64,000 nucleotides of DNA from UBA5359 sp002410925 [NCBI: bacterium UBP13_UBA5359] (GTDB lineage: Bacteria; UBP13; UBA5359). The stretch is taken from assembly GCA_002410925.1 (NCBI GenBank), contig DHPR01000033.1, positions 435,904 to 499,903 of the forward strand, in the 5' to 3' direction. The first letter of the stretch is position 1; every line of letters begins with the position of its first letter. Below, piece after piece: positions 16,680-25,213 of the stretch. Under the pieces are notes generated by a model. The model had not been told where the DNA came from. It did not search any database and saw nothing but the letters and a program-made list of their open reading frames with translations. The position numbers and the translations under genes are program-made.

Positions 16680-17677
16680 TATGTCACCTGCCTGAGCTTC
16701 AATGCGGTGGTATAAGCCGGTCCGGCATGGGCCGTCTCCTCCACGGCGTATTTGCCGTCATACCTTCCCCAGCCGGCCACTTTGACATTCAATCCGGAGA
16801 GCAGTCGTTCATCACCCACCATGGTGATATCGGCCGTCATCAGACCTCGGTTGGCAGCCATGAGCCTGGCCGGGGCGATGCGCCTGGCTTCGGCCAGGCT
16901 CTCGCAGCGTTCGGTGATGCGCAGCGTCTGCCCGTCGGCCGGGGCGCCGGGGCGGTTATAGGTATATTCCAGCACCTTCTTCCGCTTTTCGTCCCGATAG
17001 CGGATGACGGCCGCCCGGTAGGTGTCCACGCTGTCCCGCTTGAATGAGTGAGACAGCACGGCATCCGTGCCCTTGCGAATGGTGAGCACGCCGGCGGCGG
17101 CATCGAACTTCTTCTGGGGAAAGACGGTGATCTGCCCGTCGCCTACCTTCACCCGCAGCCCTTCACGGGCGCAGAGCTTGAGCAGGAACTCCATATCGCT
17201 CTGATTGCTCTGGCTCAGCTTCTGGTAGACCGAGTTGATGCCGGCCTGCCAGTTGAGCCTCAGCCTGGCGCCGGCGGCGATCTTCTCCGCCACCTGGCGC
17301 AGGGAAACCTTGGACCAGGCCTTTGATCTCTTCTCCCGCCGGACGTTGCTGTTGACATCGGCGCTGACCGCCTTTATGGTCATGGTATCCGGCGGCCCCT
17401 GGTGTTCATGGCCGTCCACGGAGAAGAGCCCGCAGGGCAGGCGCCGTGGACCGTCGCCGTCGCTGAGCAGGATATCGGCCCGGATCCTGTCGCCGCGCTC
17501 CGGCATCCAGGCGTTCATCCATCGGCCGTCGGCATCCTCTACGGTGATTTGCAGATCGTCGGCCTGCTCCAGCCCCTCGGTATAGGACCAGGAGAGAAGA
17601 AACGGCTGCAGATCGGCACTGATATCTGTGCTCTGATAGACCACCCTCAGATTGGCCCGCCTGGTGAAATCAGTCAT
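16679..17677 (-). CDS. gpD-like baseplate hub protein (late control D / gp27 family)
   Basis: The protein has 332 residues of the phage late-control D family (P2 gpD, XkdQ-like). It shows the hub core SLRQVAEKIAAGARLRLNWQ, LSQSNQSDMEFLLKLCAREGLRVKV and a C-terminal PARLMAANRGLMTADITMVGD. It connects tail tube and spike. The ATG at 17677 overlaps the gpX end by 8 bp. The longer frame upstream is out-of-phase gpX. Confidence 0.9.
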   Translation of the reverse strand: MTDFTRRANLRVVYQSTDISADLQPFLLSWSYTEGLEQADDLQITVEDADGRWMNAWMPERGDRIRADILLSDGDGPRRLPCGLFSVDGHEHQGPPDTMTIKAVSADVNSNVRREKRSKAWSKVSLRQVAEKIAAGARLRLNWQAGINSVYQKLSQSNQSDMEFLLKLCAREGLRVKVGDGQITVFPQKKFDAAAGVLTIRKGTDAVLSHSFKRDSVDTYRAAVIRYRDEKRKKVLEYTYNRPGAPADGQTLRITERCESLAEARRIAPARLMAANRGLMTADITMVGDERLLSGLNVKVAGWGRYDGKYAVEETAHAGPAYTTALKLRQVT

Positions 17678-17903
17678 CCGTTTCACCTGCCTGTTTCCAG
17701 GGCGGCAGGGCGGCCGCCGCTGGTACATCGACATCCGGACAGACCAACTCAACGCCGGCACTGAAGACGGCGGTCTCGATATGCTCCGGATTATGCCGGA
17801 TGAGCTTGTCCATGTAGGCGCACGATCCGTAAACCTTGTAGCTGATCGTATCCCAGGTGTCTCCCTGGACGGTTACGTATATGTCACGGTAATCACCGGC
17901 CAT
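17670..17903 (-). CDS. Tail protein X (LysM-type)
   Basis: The 77-residue protein carries a LysM-like fold with the gpX hallmark VQGDTWDTISYKVYGS and LIRHNPEH. P2 gpX-family proteins bind at the tail tip. The N-terminus overlaps the end of the zinc-finger gene at 17893 by 11 bp. Confidence 0.9.
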   Translation of the reverse strand: MAGDYRDIYVTVQGDTWDTISYKVYGSCAYMDKLIRHNPEHIETAVFSAGVELVCPDVDVPAAAALPPWKQAGETDD

Positions 17904-18048
17904 GACGCGGCTCCTTCTCCATCGGGTTATGGCACATCGGGCACTTGCGCTCGAAGCGTTTCACACATGCATGGCAGAACCGGATATCGCATATAGGACA
18001 GATATATCCTGATGTTGTAGTAGTTTTCTTACAACTGATACAATTCAC
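17893..18048 (-). CDS. 51-residue RING-like zinc-binding protein in the tail operon
   Basis: A GTG at 18048 is preceded by GGAGGATAG at ideal spacing. The translation has four CxxC-type pairs: C3-x2-C6, C17-x2-C20, C25-H-A-C28, and C36-x2-C39, with a basic tail (HGR end). The spacing resembles a double zinc (treble-clef or RING-like) module. It overlaps tail X by 11 bp and starts 3 bp after the LamG fibre gene, so it is clearly part of the late transcript. I know no tail protein with this layout. It may act in fibre assembly, or it may be unrelated to structure, as with the small zinc regulator Com of phage Mu. Confidence 0.75.
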   Translation of the reverse strand: MNCISCKKTTTTSGYICPICDIRFCHACVKRFERKCPMCHNPMEKEPRHGR

Positions 18049-18051
18049 AAG

Positions 18052-19356
18052 CTATCCTCCGTACGGCCCTGTCGGCGGTGTAAAGCTATCTGTCCACAGG
18101 GCCTCACCGTTCAGACAGATGAACTCATCTATATGCGGAAGGCACCGGCCACATCCCGGATATCCTCCTATATAGAAGGGATACGCGTTGGTAAGCGGGG
18201 TTGTAAAATTACCGGACCATATATACTTCGTCCCATTCCTGAAATATGCCATCTCCGATCCATGCTTGACTAACGCTATATGGGTCCATACGTTATAAGT
18301 CGGACCCCAGTACCTCTGCTGGGACAATCCTGTGAATTCCGCCCTCCAGCCGGTATCGGCATCTCCGGAGAAGTAAAGCCTAAAGTATCCCGTTGAACCC
18401 GGCGTTCCTTTACTGAAAACATGACTATCAATCGCCGGCTCTATCAGTTTGATCCAGAAGGCAAATGTAAAATCCCTCGTGCCGAAATTGAAATAATCTG
18501 CATCCGAGCATTCGATATAGCCGCCTTGGTAGCCTCCGAATGTACCTGATGCCGTGCCGAACACCTTATCGGACGTTATGATCTTCGCCTGACCGCTTGC
18601 TCCGTCATGTGGTGTCCATATACGGCTGCGTTCATCCGTAAAGGCAGTGCTCTGATCCTCTCCATCAAAATGGAGTAAGGATACCCAATTCAATGTAAAC
18701 GGTGAACCGATAACGTCGAACGCTACTCCGACAATCATATCCCGGGCAATATTGGCGATTGTGTAATGATCATCCGTTACCGGTATAGGTTCGCCGGCAA
18801 CATACAGCCCTTGAACCTCATATCCCTCACCCGGAGCAAATTGCAGAAGCAGACTTCCGCCTGCTTCCACCTGTATGGCACCGGACGGAGTAACGGTTCC
18901 CTGTCCCAGGGATACGGCGATCGTGACGGTGCGATAGAGGACCTCTCCTTCGTATAACTTCAATGACGCTGTATCCGTATAGGTATCATTATCGTAATAA
19001 GTATCCGTCCCGATGAATCCGCCCCAGAGACTATACCTGGCAGTGCCGTTCTCCTTGATGTCAGTGCTCTCATCCACCATGTTGTATTCCGGATGCAGCG
19101 GGTATTCCATATGAGTACCAGTGTAGGCTATAGTCCATTCAGGGGTATAGACGTGAGCATATACCTTGGTCTCCGTCCATGTATGCATCTCATACTCTGT
19201 GCCCTCATCATAGATAACAGGCTCGGTAGCATCAGAGCTTTGCAGCACATACGGGCCGTTTGCATAGGGATAGAGGTTGGCTCCATAAAACCAGAGATCC
19301 GGTATTATTGCCGGCACACTGCCCTGTTTCTTGGGTATATAGATAATCCGTCCCAC
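18052..19356 (-). CDS. LamG-domain tail appendage protein
   Basis: The protein has 434 residues. The N-terminal half is beta-rich (VGRIIYIPKKQ start; later a domain with VTIAVSLGQGTVTPSGAIQV and a YEVQGLYVAG segment, bacterial-repeat-like). The C-terminal ~210 residues form a LamG/concanavalin-A-like lectin fold: LHFDGEDQSTAFTDE, YIECSDADYFNFGTRDFTF, WTHIALVKHG, YIGGYPGC. Such modules bind glycans, so this is a likely receptor-binding protein. The GTG at 19356 overlaps the gap after the preceding stop. The longer frame upstream is antisense-like shadow. Confidence 0.8.
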   Translation of the reverse strand: MGRIIYIPKKQGSVPAIIPDLWFYGANLYPYANGPYVLQSSDATEPVIYDEGTEYEMHTWTETKVYAHVYTPEWTIAYTGTHMEYPLHPEYNMVDESTDIKENGTARYSLWGGFIGTDTYYDNDTYTDTASLKLYEGEVLYRTVTIAVSLGQGTVTPSGAIQVEAGGSLLLQFAPGEGYEVQGLYVAGEPIPVTDDHYTIANIARDMIVGVAFDVIGSPFTLNWVSLLHFDGEDQSTAFTDERSRIWTPHDGASGQAKIITSDKVFGTASGTFGGYQGGYIECSDADYFNFGTRDFTFAFWIKLIEPAIDSHVFSKGTPGSTGYFRLYFSGDADTGWRAEFTGLSQQRYWGPTYNVWTHIALVKHGSEMAYFRNGTKYIWSGNFTTPLTNAYPFYIGGYPGCGRCLPHIDEFICLNGEALWTDSFTPPTGPYGG

Positions 19357-19357
19357 G

Positions 19358-20233
19358 TTACACCTGCCTGTAATGGGCTGTAAGCTCCAGATCGGCGCAA
19401 TCCACCACATCGCTGATGACAACCGTCACCCGGTCGCCGTCGGCAAAGCCGGTGTCCAGGGCGGCGGATGCTATCACCTGCCCTACCTCCAGCGCACTAT
19501 CAGGGACATCCACGCCGCCGATCTGCAATTTGACTGAGCAACTGCCGGCAGAGCAGGCCGCCGCGATCCTGGTCAGATGACCGGCTCCGTTGGCCCTGGT
19601 GGTCAGAGGCACAGTCTGCCCATCTGCAGCAGGCTCCTCGATGACCAGCTCCCATTCCAATTTTTGCTCGATCACCACTATGCCCTGCTGTCCATTGACG
19701 GATAGGACATAATTGGAGTTTATGGACCGCTGCCAGATGGCGCCGTTGCAGATGATCCAGTCACCAACCTGGAATTCAATGTCGCCGCTGCCCAGGTTCC
19801 TGGTCCCGGCAACATTCACCAGGTATATGTCGCCCGTATCACCTATGCCGTCGGCAAGCTCCGGAGCATTTGTCGAGACATCCCAAGTGCCCTTGAACTC
19901 CATGATTGTGCTGGGCAGCCTACTGGCAGGAACCTTCTGTCCTATATCCAAATCGCATGTGCCGCCAGCGGCGCCCTTCTCGCTGGCCGGTATTGCTCCC
20001 GTCTGGGCCGCCGTCACCTGGTGAGGATTATCCGTCCGGACATCATGAGCACCGTCTGTCAATTTGTCCAGCTCCGCCTTGTTGTCATGGCCGTGACGGG
20101 CGGCAGTGTTTTCCGCTATATCGGCATGGGTAAACTCGGTTTCATGCGCCGTCACCGCGCCATCCACATATATTTTGGTTGCCCCTGGGATGCGGTTCTC
20201 CTTGCCTGCCCCTATGATCTTATCTCCCATCAT
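19358..20233 (-). CDS. Tail fibre / appendage protein with NPHQVTAAQTGA shaft motif
   Basis: The 291-residue protein has an N-terminal part rich in His and Asp pairs (FTHADIAENTAARHGHDNKA) and the classic fibre motif TDNPHQVTAAQTGA. A middle segment resembles tail-spike hinge repeats (VPASRLPSTIMEFKGTWD, DIYLVNVAGTRNLGS), and the C-terminal domain is beta-rich. It probably trimerises as the shaft to which the LamG protein attaches. ATG ATG start at 20233/20230 after GAGGTGA. Confidence 0.75.
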   Translation of the reverse strand: MMGDKIIGAGKENRIPGATKIYVDGAVTAHETEFTHADIAENTAARHGHDNKAELDKLTDGAHDVRTDNPHQVTAAQTGAIPASEKGAAGGTCDLDIGQKVPASRLPSTIMEFKGTWDVSTNAPELADGIGDTGDIYLVNVAGTRNLGSGDIEFQVGDWIICNGAIWQRSINSNYVLSVNGQQGIVVIEQKLEWELVIEEPAADGQTVPLTTRANGAGHLTRIAAACSAGSCSVKLQIGGVDVPDSALEVGQVIASAALDTGFADGDRVTVVISDVVDCADLELTAHYRQV

Positions 20234-20234
20234 C

Positions 20235-20603
20235 TCACCTCGCCAGTTCTGTATAGCCTTTTTCGGCATACACCAGCATACGATCGTTGGCCCCGCCGTT
20301 GGCAGCCACACCGGCCGCATCGGTCAGCGCCAGGTAGATACGCGGCAACGCTGTCTCCGTCTTGATCCAGGGATCCAGGTTGATCACGGCCGTGCCGCCG
20401 TCTGTTATATAGCCCTCGGCGTTGGCCGGGCTGCAATCATCCTTGTCCTCTCCGTAATCGGCCCGGAAATACACCCGGCCGTTGGGGCTGGACAGCAGAT
20501 CCGCCTGCAGGACCATCCTGTTGAGTCCGGAGCAGTCCAATTCAGCCGTATCCACGCCTACCAACGCTATGGGCGCCGTAGGCCCTTTGTGTGCCTGTAT
20601 CAT
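20235..20603 (-). CDS. Hypothetical protein at the head of the appendage cassette
   Basis: The 122-residue, acidic, beta-rich protein has no motif I recognise (MVLQADLLSSPNGRVYF; TETALPRIYLALTDAAGVAA). The ATG follows AGGAGGTAAAG. It ends 1 bp before the fibre-shaft gene and begins after the tape measure, so it belongs to the appendage cassette and may be a baseplate adaptor. Confidence 0.6.
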   Translation of the reverse strand: MIQAHKGPTAPIALVGVDTAELDCSGLNRMVLQADLLSSPNGRVYFRADYGEDKDDCSPANAEGYITDGGTAVINLDPWIKTETALPRIYLALTDAAGVAANGGANDRMLVYAEKGYTELAR

Positions 20604-20634
20604 AATGCTTTACCTCCTGGTAAAATTGCCGATA

Positions 20635-20662
20635 AATATTCCAGAAACATTCCTGGAATATT
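20635..20662 (-). terminator. Hairpin between tape measure and appendage cassette
   Basis: A perfect 10-bp inverted repeat AATATTCCAG / CTGGAATATT with an 8-nt loop lies in the 73-bp gap. It overlaps the dispersed palindrome copy 2. No U-tract follows, so it is a possible attenuator or processing site rather than a clear terminator. Confidence 0.4.
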
Positions 20663-20676
20663 CCATGTGAAATAAT
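20657..20676. repeat. Dispersed prophage palindrome, copy 2
   Basis: AATATTCCATGTGAAATAAT ends at the tape-measure stop codon. It matches copy 1 at 10161 at 17 of 20 positions. Confidence 0.5.
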
Positions 20677-22383
20677 CTAAGCAAAGGACCGCCGGCGCTC
20701 CTGGTCCTGCAGGCCCATGATGACCCGCTTAACTTCGGCGGCGATATCAGACGCCGCAGACCGCAGGCCCTCCGGGCTCTGACCCGCTCCGGCGTTGACG
20801 TTGACGTTGATGGTATAGCTGGCGCCCGCTCCGGCGCCGATGGCCGCCCCTGTCTGTCGCCACAGGGACACAGCCCTGTCGCGGTTGTTGGCCAGGGGTA
20901 TGATAGCCTCCGGACCGGTTTCGCCGGCCCAGGTCAGAGTAGGCCGCCTGATGATGCCGCCCAGGGCATGCTTGGCCGGAGGCGTGCCTCCTCCACCAAA
21001 GGGCCAGAGTTTAGGCGGCTTAACCAGTTTCACCTTGTCAATGAGGCGACCGATCCAGCCAAAGGCCCGTTTGACGGCACCTGTTATTTTGTCCCAGTTT
21101 TTGGCTATCAGGGCGATGATGGCTACTATGGGAATGAAGCGCCCGGCACCCTGAGAACCAAAGCGGACGAACCACGCCCAGGCCCTACCAAGAGCGGCCA
21201 CCACCTTATCCCAGTTCTTTACAAGGGCGTAGATAACCCCGATGAGGATCCCTATTCCCAACACCAGCAAAAATACCGGATTGGCAGTCATAGCCGCATT
21301 AAGCAGCCACTGTTGCGCAGCCAATATCTTCTGTGCAGCAGCAGTGGCCAGCATCCAGCCATACCAGAAGGCCATGGCGCCGGCCACTCCCAGAATAATC
21401 GGCCCCAGCCAGGACCAGTTCTTCTTCAGGAAATTGAATGTCTTGCTGCCGCCATTCCAGATGCCCAAAAATATGGGCGCGATCTTCCGGGCGACGGCAA
21501 CCATCTTGTCCAGCGCCTTAACGCCGCCGGCCATCTGTCCCGGCAGCTTCGGCCCCAGCCAGTTCAGCACCTTGGTCACCGCCGGCAGTACACGCAGGCC
21601 AATCTCTTCCTGGAAGTCTCCCCAGGCATTCTTCAGCTGGATGACACGGCCCTCCGGTGTGTTGGCCATCTGCTTTGCCAGGTTGCCGTAGTTCTGCCCG
21701 ATGACCTTTGTCATCATAGCCACCTTCTGCTCCTGGGTGCCAGTCTTTAAGATTTTCTCCTGATGCTTGTCAAAGGAAATGCCTACTCGCCGCAGCACCC
21801 CCACCTGGCCGGTGAAGACCTTGCCAAGCATGTTGGCGCTTTGCTGCATCTGTTCATTGCTGACATTGACGCCGTAGGTGCCGACAGCAAGGTCCGCCAG
21901 TGATGGCATCAGCTTCTGGATGCTTTTACTCTGCAGCTGATATGTCGCCAGCTGAGAGGCCCCGTGTACGGCAGTATCGTCACCCACGGTGCTGTAGTTC
22001 TGAATGGCCCCGGCCAAGCGCTTTACCTGCTCAATGTCCTTGGGGGTCGTGCCCCGGACGTTGTTCATGAGTGTCTGTAGGCGCTTCTCGGCGGCCAGGC
22101 GCTCATTGGTGTTTTGCGTGACAGACTTTATGGCAGCACCCATCTGCTGCACACCCACATAAGTAGCGGCAAAGCCTACCATTCCCTTGAATACAGCCTT
22201 GGACATGGAACCGGAAGAGGCGGACGCCCTGGCGCTGGACTTGGCCAGGCTATCATTGGCGGCGTTAACCCGAAAGACATTCTTGCGGTATGTCTCAAGG
22301 TTTCTGGCCGCCTTGCCAAATGTGCCGGTATAGGACGGGTCCAGAACGCCCTTGAGCCTGGTTACCCAATCACGCGTCGCCAT
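20677..22383 (-). CDS. Tape measure protein
   Basis: The protein has 568 residues. It has a long helical N-terminal half (Ala/Lys/Asn rich) with a conserved TMP-like segment LAAEKRLQTLMNNVRGT, a central set of strongly hydrophobic segments (residues ~330-420, IILGVAGAMAFWYGWMLATAA; LVLGIGILIGVIYALV), and a C-terminal part ending ALGGIIRRPTLTWAGETGPEAIIPL, typical of tape measures of Bacillota phages. It sets tail length and probably helps DNA pass the membrane. The ATG at 22383 lies inside the frameshifted end of the chaperone gene. Confidence 0.93.
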   Translation of the reverse strand: MATRDWVTRLKGVLDPSYTGTFGKAARNLETYRKNVFRVNAANDSLAKSSARASASSGSMSKAVFKGMVGFAATYVGVQQMGAAIKSVTQNTNERLAAEKRLQTLMNNVRGTTPKDIEQVKRLAGAIQNYSTVGDDTAVHGASQLATYQLQSKSIQKLMPSLADLAVGTYGVNVSNEQMQQSANMLGKVFTGQVGVLRRVGISFDKHQEKILKTGTQEQKVAMMTKVIGQNYGNLAKQMANTPEGRVIQLKNAWGDFQEEIGLRVLPAVTKVLNWLGPKLPGQMAGGVKALDKMVAVARKIAPIFLGIWNGGSKTFNFLKKNWSWLGPIILGVAGAMAFWYGWMLATAAAQKILAAQQWLLNAAMTANPVFLLVLGIGILIGVIYALVKNWDKVVAALGRAWAWFVRFGSQGAGRFIPIVAIIALIAKNWDKITGAVKRAFGWIGRLIDKVKLVKPPKLWPFGGGGTPPAKHALGGIIRRPTLTWAGETGPEAIIPLANNRDRAVSLWRQTGAAIGAGAGASYTINVNVNAGAGQSPEGLRSAASDIAAEVKRVIMGLQDQERRRSFA

Positions 22384-22890
22384 GGTTAGCCTCCTCTCCC
22401 AATTCGCTGTAGATCGCCATCCAGTAGAACAGGTCCATTATAGGCATCCCCTCTGCCTCCGGCAGGGATGTATACGTGCCCCGGCAGAAGACCAGTATGG
22501 CCCTGTCCAGGTCATGCAGGCTGCCTATGAGCCGAAAAAACCTACGGCCAGCCCCAGGGCCTGCGTGTAATCCCTGACGTCAAAGGAATCCAGCATCTCC
22601 GCGGGGATACCGGCCGCTTTGCAGAAGATCATCTCCTGCCCGTCAAGGTCCAACACCACGCTGGTCACCATGCCGGGCCTCTGCTTAGCCCAGTCACGGA
22701 TATCCCGCCTGGTTATACGGCCAAAGTCATAAGGGATATCCTTATGTTCCTGACCCTCGAATGTGAAAGGGGCTCTCAGCTCGAGAACCCCCTTTGCCTC
22801 TATGCCCTGCGTCCTAGCCTCTGCCGCCTGCACATCCGCTGTTGCCGGCTGAACTTCCGCAGTTTCGTATCTCTCCATTTCCTCACTCAC
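22370..22890 (-). CDS. Tail assembly chaperone, -1 frameshift product (gpE+E'-like)
   Basis: The zero-frame product is 22890-22525. At 22540-22534 lies a canonical slippery heptamer T TTT TTC in the correct phase (GGT TTT TTC). Slipping back one base and reading from 22534 gives 54 further residues, including LHDLDRAILVFCRGTYTSLP and LFYWMAIYSELGEE, to a TGA at 22370. The total is 173 residues. P2 and most long-tailed phages make the long chaperone this way, just upstream of the tape measure. Confidence 0.88.
22525..22890 (-). CDS. Tail assembly chaperone, short form (gpE-like)
   Basis: The 121-residue protein has a variable Ala/Glu-rich N-terminus, then LRAPFTFEGQEHKDIPYDFGRITRRDIRDW and a C-terminal ALGLAVGFFGS end, fitting the phage tail assembly chaperone (Phage_TAC) pattern. 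It coats the tape measure during tail assembly. It ends just after the slippery site. Confidence 0.88.
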   Translation of the reverse strand: MSEEMERYETAEVQPATADVQAAEARTQGIEAKGVLELRAPFTFEGQEHKDIPYDFGRITRRDIRDWAKQRPGMVTSVVLDLDGQEMIFCKAAGIPAEMLDSFDVRDYTQALGLAVGFFGS

Positions 22891-22921
22891 GACATACCAC
22901 CTTCCCCTTCCTGCTATGCCT

Positions 22922-23443
22922 CTACAGGCCCATGTCCGTTCTGACGCCTGCCAGGTAGTCCACGCCGTTCACCCGGTAGATCATGTTCAGCTTGTCCACC
23001 TCAATGGCCTCCTTGTTGTCCACAAAGAGCTTGAGGGCCGTGACCTCGAAGGTCAGCTGCGTATCCATGCCGGCGCCAGGCTCCAGCTTGCCCAGGTTGG
23101 TGCCCTTGGGCACGGCCGTCATATAGACCGCCAGCGGCTTGCTGGAGTATGTCCCCAAGCCCGTGTCCTGCACCTGTATGGCTGCCCGCACCACCAGCTG
23201 GTGCGACCTGGGTTCAGAGAGCGTCGATATGTCTCCCTGCACCACGGTAAAGTCCAGCTGGCAGGTCATGGAGCCGAAATGCCCCAGGATGGGCACGTCC
23301 ATTTCCCCGGCTATGCCCAGGCCCTTGAGGCCGTCCGTCAGCGGCTCCAGGTTGGGCAGCGTGACATTGGCTATGCCCAGCACCCTGGCGTTATCCTCAT
23401 AGACATGGGCGTTTATAAGTTTCTGTTTCAGTTCGTTGGCCAT
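22922..23443 (-). CDS. Major tail tube protein (P2 FII-like)
   Basis: The 173-residue protein carries the P2 FII pattern: INAHVYEDNARVLGIANVTLPNLEPLTDGLKGLGIAGEMD, then LGHFGSMTCQLDF and the C-terminal VDKLNMIYRVNGVDYL. It polymerises into the inner tail tube. It lies 13 bp after the sheath gene. Confidence 0.93.
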   Translation of the reverse strand: MANELKQKLINAHVYEDNARVLGIANVTLPNLEPLTDGLKGLGIAGEMDVPILGHFGSMTCQLDFTVVQGDISTLSEPRSHQLVVRAAIQVQDTGLGTYSSKPLAVYMTAVPKGTNLGKLEPGAGMDTQLTFEVTALKLFVDNKEAIEVDKLNMIYRVNGVDYLAGVRTDMGL

Positions 23444-23456
23444 TTATCATCACCCC

Positions 23457-24932
23457 CTAAAATACGCCTTCATAGTAGGACGGGTCGAACTCCAGGCGCT
23501 CCACGATCTCCTCGGCGGGGCTGCTCAGTCCCACGTAGAGATGCAGGACCACCTTGCCGTCTATCATGTCGGCAATGGGGTTCTCCGTATCGCTGAAGAC
23601 CACGCGGCCGCCCAGGATGGCTTCCGCTCCCTGCAGGCTGTTGAGCCAGGAGTTCTGGCTTTCCACGATGGTCTGTATCGTCCGCTTCCGGATGGGATAA
23701 TCCACCATCTGCAGCCAGGAGACGATAACCGTGTTGCCGATGTAATCCATCATCCTGCGGTTGGGGATGAAAGCGTCCTTGGGATCGGTGGATGTCGGAT
23801 AGACCGACGTCCTGTTGCCCCATACCTTCCACTGCCCCTGCAGGTTGATGGCAGTTACTACCCCGATACCGTTCAGGTCGTTGGCCTCATCACGGCTCAG
23901 TATCACCTCGCCGCCGGCGGCATCCACCAGGCCGTTGCACTGCATACGGTTATTGGACGGGCTCCAGTAGGGTATGCCTCCGCCCTTCTCCGCATCGGTG
24001 CGGGCGATAGCCCCGGCAACGTGCGAGGACATCCAGTAGGTGACGGCGGAGGTCCCGGATCCCAGCACCACCTTCGGCCAGCAGGGTATCAGGTGGGCGT
24101 CGCTATAGTTGTTGGTGCTCTTCCAGGATGTGACCTCTCCAGCGATATCCGCTCCTGCGGAAGTGCTGTCGATATCCGCTATGGCCACCGCCTTGAAGCC
24201 TCCGCCGTATCCGCCTGCCTTGGCCACCATGGCCGCCATGACGGTAGCATCGTGGCTCCAGCCGGGGGCAAGGATAAGCGTGGGGATCTTGGCATAGAGA
24301 GGGTAAACATTCTCTATGGCCTCAAGGCCCGTCCGCACGTTGCTGGTGTCGCCGCCTATGATATCCGCCGCGGCCGTCTCGTCGCCCTCGATGGTCTTGT
24401 AGGCGATGCTGACGGTGGAGTCGGCGGCCGGTATGGTGCCGTCTGCCACACGAGTGATGACGATCTGACCGTCGTCATCGTAGGCGGCGGTATAGTCGTC
24501 GCCCAGGACGAAAGCGTCACCCGCTCCACCCTCGGCCTTTACCACCAGGCTCTGCAGGACGGCGTCCTCATCGTCTATGGTGTAGGCTCCGGCCACCAGG
24601 TCCACGTCGGCAGCCGGCACAGCCGTGCCGTTGGTCACCGGGTCCAGCACATTGAGGATGACCACCGGCCCCACGTTATACAGGCCGAAGTAAACTTTGG
24701 CGAACTCGCACAGGCTGAACTTGCTCCAGTCGGCACTGTAGCCGAAGGCGGCCACGAACTGATCGTAGCTGTAGCATACAACCGGCCGGTTGATCTTATC
24801 CGACAGGTCCGCCTCCTCCGTCAGATGTATTGGCGCCGTGCCCACTACAAAGGGCAGGGCACTCTCCACCTGCACGGCTGGCAGAATACCCGTCGGCAGC
24901 TCATCTATGTAAATACCGTGTCTGTAACTCAT
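23457..24932 (-). CDS. Contractile tail sheath protein (P2 FI-like)
   Basis: The 491-residue protein begins SYRHGIYIDELPTGI. It contains the sheath core with LIPCWPKVVLGSG, SSHVAGAIARTDAEKGGGIPYWSPSN (handle-domain signature) and the C-terminal RFVNRRMMDYIGNTV-like element (IPNRRMMDYIGNTVIVSWLQ) of phage sheath proteins. It contracts to drive the tube through the envelope and assigns the phage to the myovirus morphotype. Confidence 0.95.
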   Translation of the reverse strand: MSYRHGIYIDELPTGILPAVQVESALPFVVGTAPIHLTEEADLSDKINRPVVCYSYDQFVAAFGYSADWSKFSLCEFAKVYFGLYNVGPVVILNVLDPVTNGTAVPAADVDLVAGAYTIDDEDAVLQSLVVKAEGGAGDAFVLGDDYTAAYDDDGQIVITRVADGTIPAADSTVSIAYKTIEGDETAAADIIGGDTSNVRTGLEAIENVYPLYAKIPTLILAPGWSHDATVMAAMVAKAGGYGGGFKAVAIADIDSTSAGADIAGEVTSWKSTNNYSDAHLIPCWPKVVLGSGTSAVTYWMSSHVAGAIARTDAEKGGGIPYWSPSNNRMQCNGLVDAAGGEVILSRDEANDLNGIGVVTAINLQGQWKVWGNRTSVYPTSTDPKDAFIPNRRMMDYIGNTVIVSWLQMVDYPIRKRTIQTIVESQNSWLNSLQGAEAILGGRVVFSDTENPIADMIDGKVVLHLYVGLSSPAEEIVERLEFDPSYYEGVF

Positions 24933-25213
24933 CAGACACTACCTCCTCTCGCATATTCACTCACCCTGCGGGCCGCCACGTTATAGGTGGTGCCGCGCTC
25001 TCCCATCAGGCGCCTGGCTTCCATATACTCTGCTATGGGTATCAGCAGGGTCCTGACGAACGGGCAGCCATCCTCACAGGGCAGCTTCTCCGGCATCGAT
25101 GAATAGATGCGCGAACATGCCAGCCCCGGCAGGCTCGGCCCGATATAGATAAACGGCCCTCGCGGAGCCGCCTTACCACTTGTTGTCGTTATACGTCTGG
25201 CCATGTTCGTCAT
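24932..25213 (-). CDS. Hypothetical protein between sheath and tail-completion genes
   Basis: The 93-residue (or 90, if the second ATG at 25204 is used) protein is basic, with RRITTTSGKAAPRGPFIYIGPSLPGLACSRIYSSM and two CxxxC-like cysteines (CEDGC). The start is ambiguous because GGAGG sits 3 or 12 bases before the two ATGs. It overlaps the preceding gene and abuts the sheath start. No known family recognised. Confidence 0.6.
   Translation of the reverse strand: MTNMARRITTTSGKAAPRGPFIYIGPSLPGLACSRIYSSMPEKLPCEDGCPFVRTLLIPIAEYMEARRLMGERGTTYNVAARRVSEYARGGSV

Noticed and set aside
17893-18048. Assignment of the zinc mini-protein to the Mu Com family
   Set aside because: Com has a different cysteine spacing and gene context (next to the mom modification gene). 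No mom-like gene is present here.
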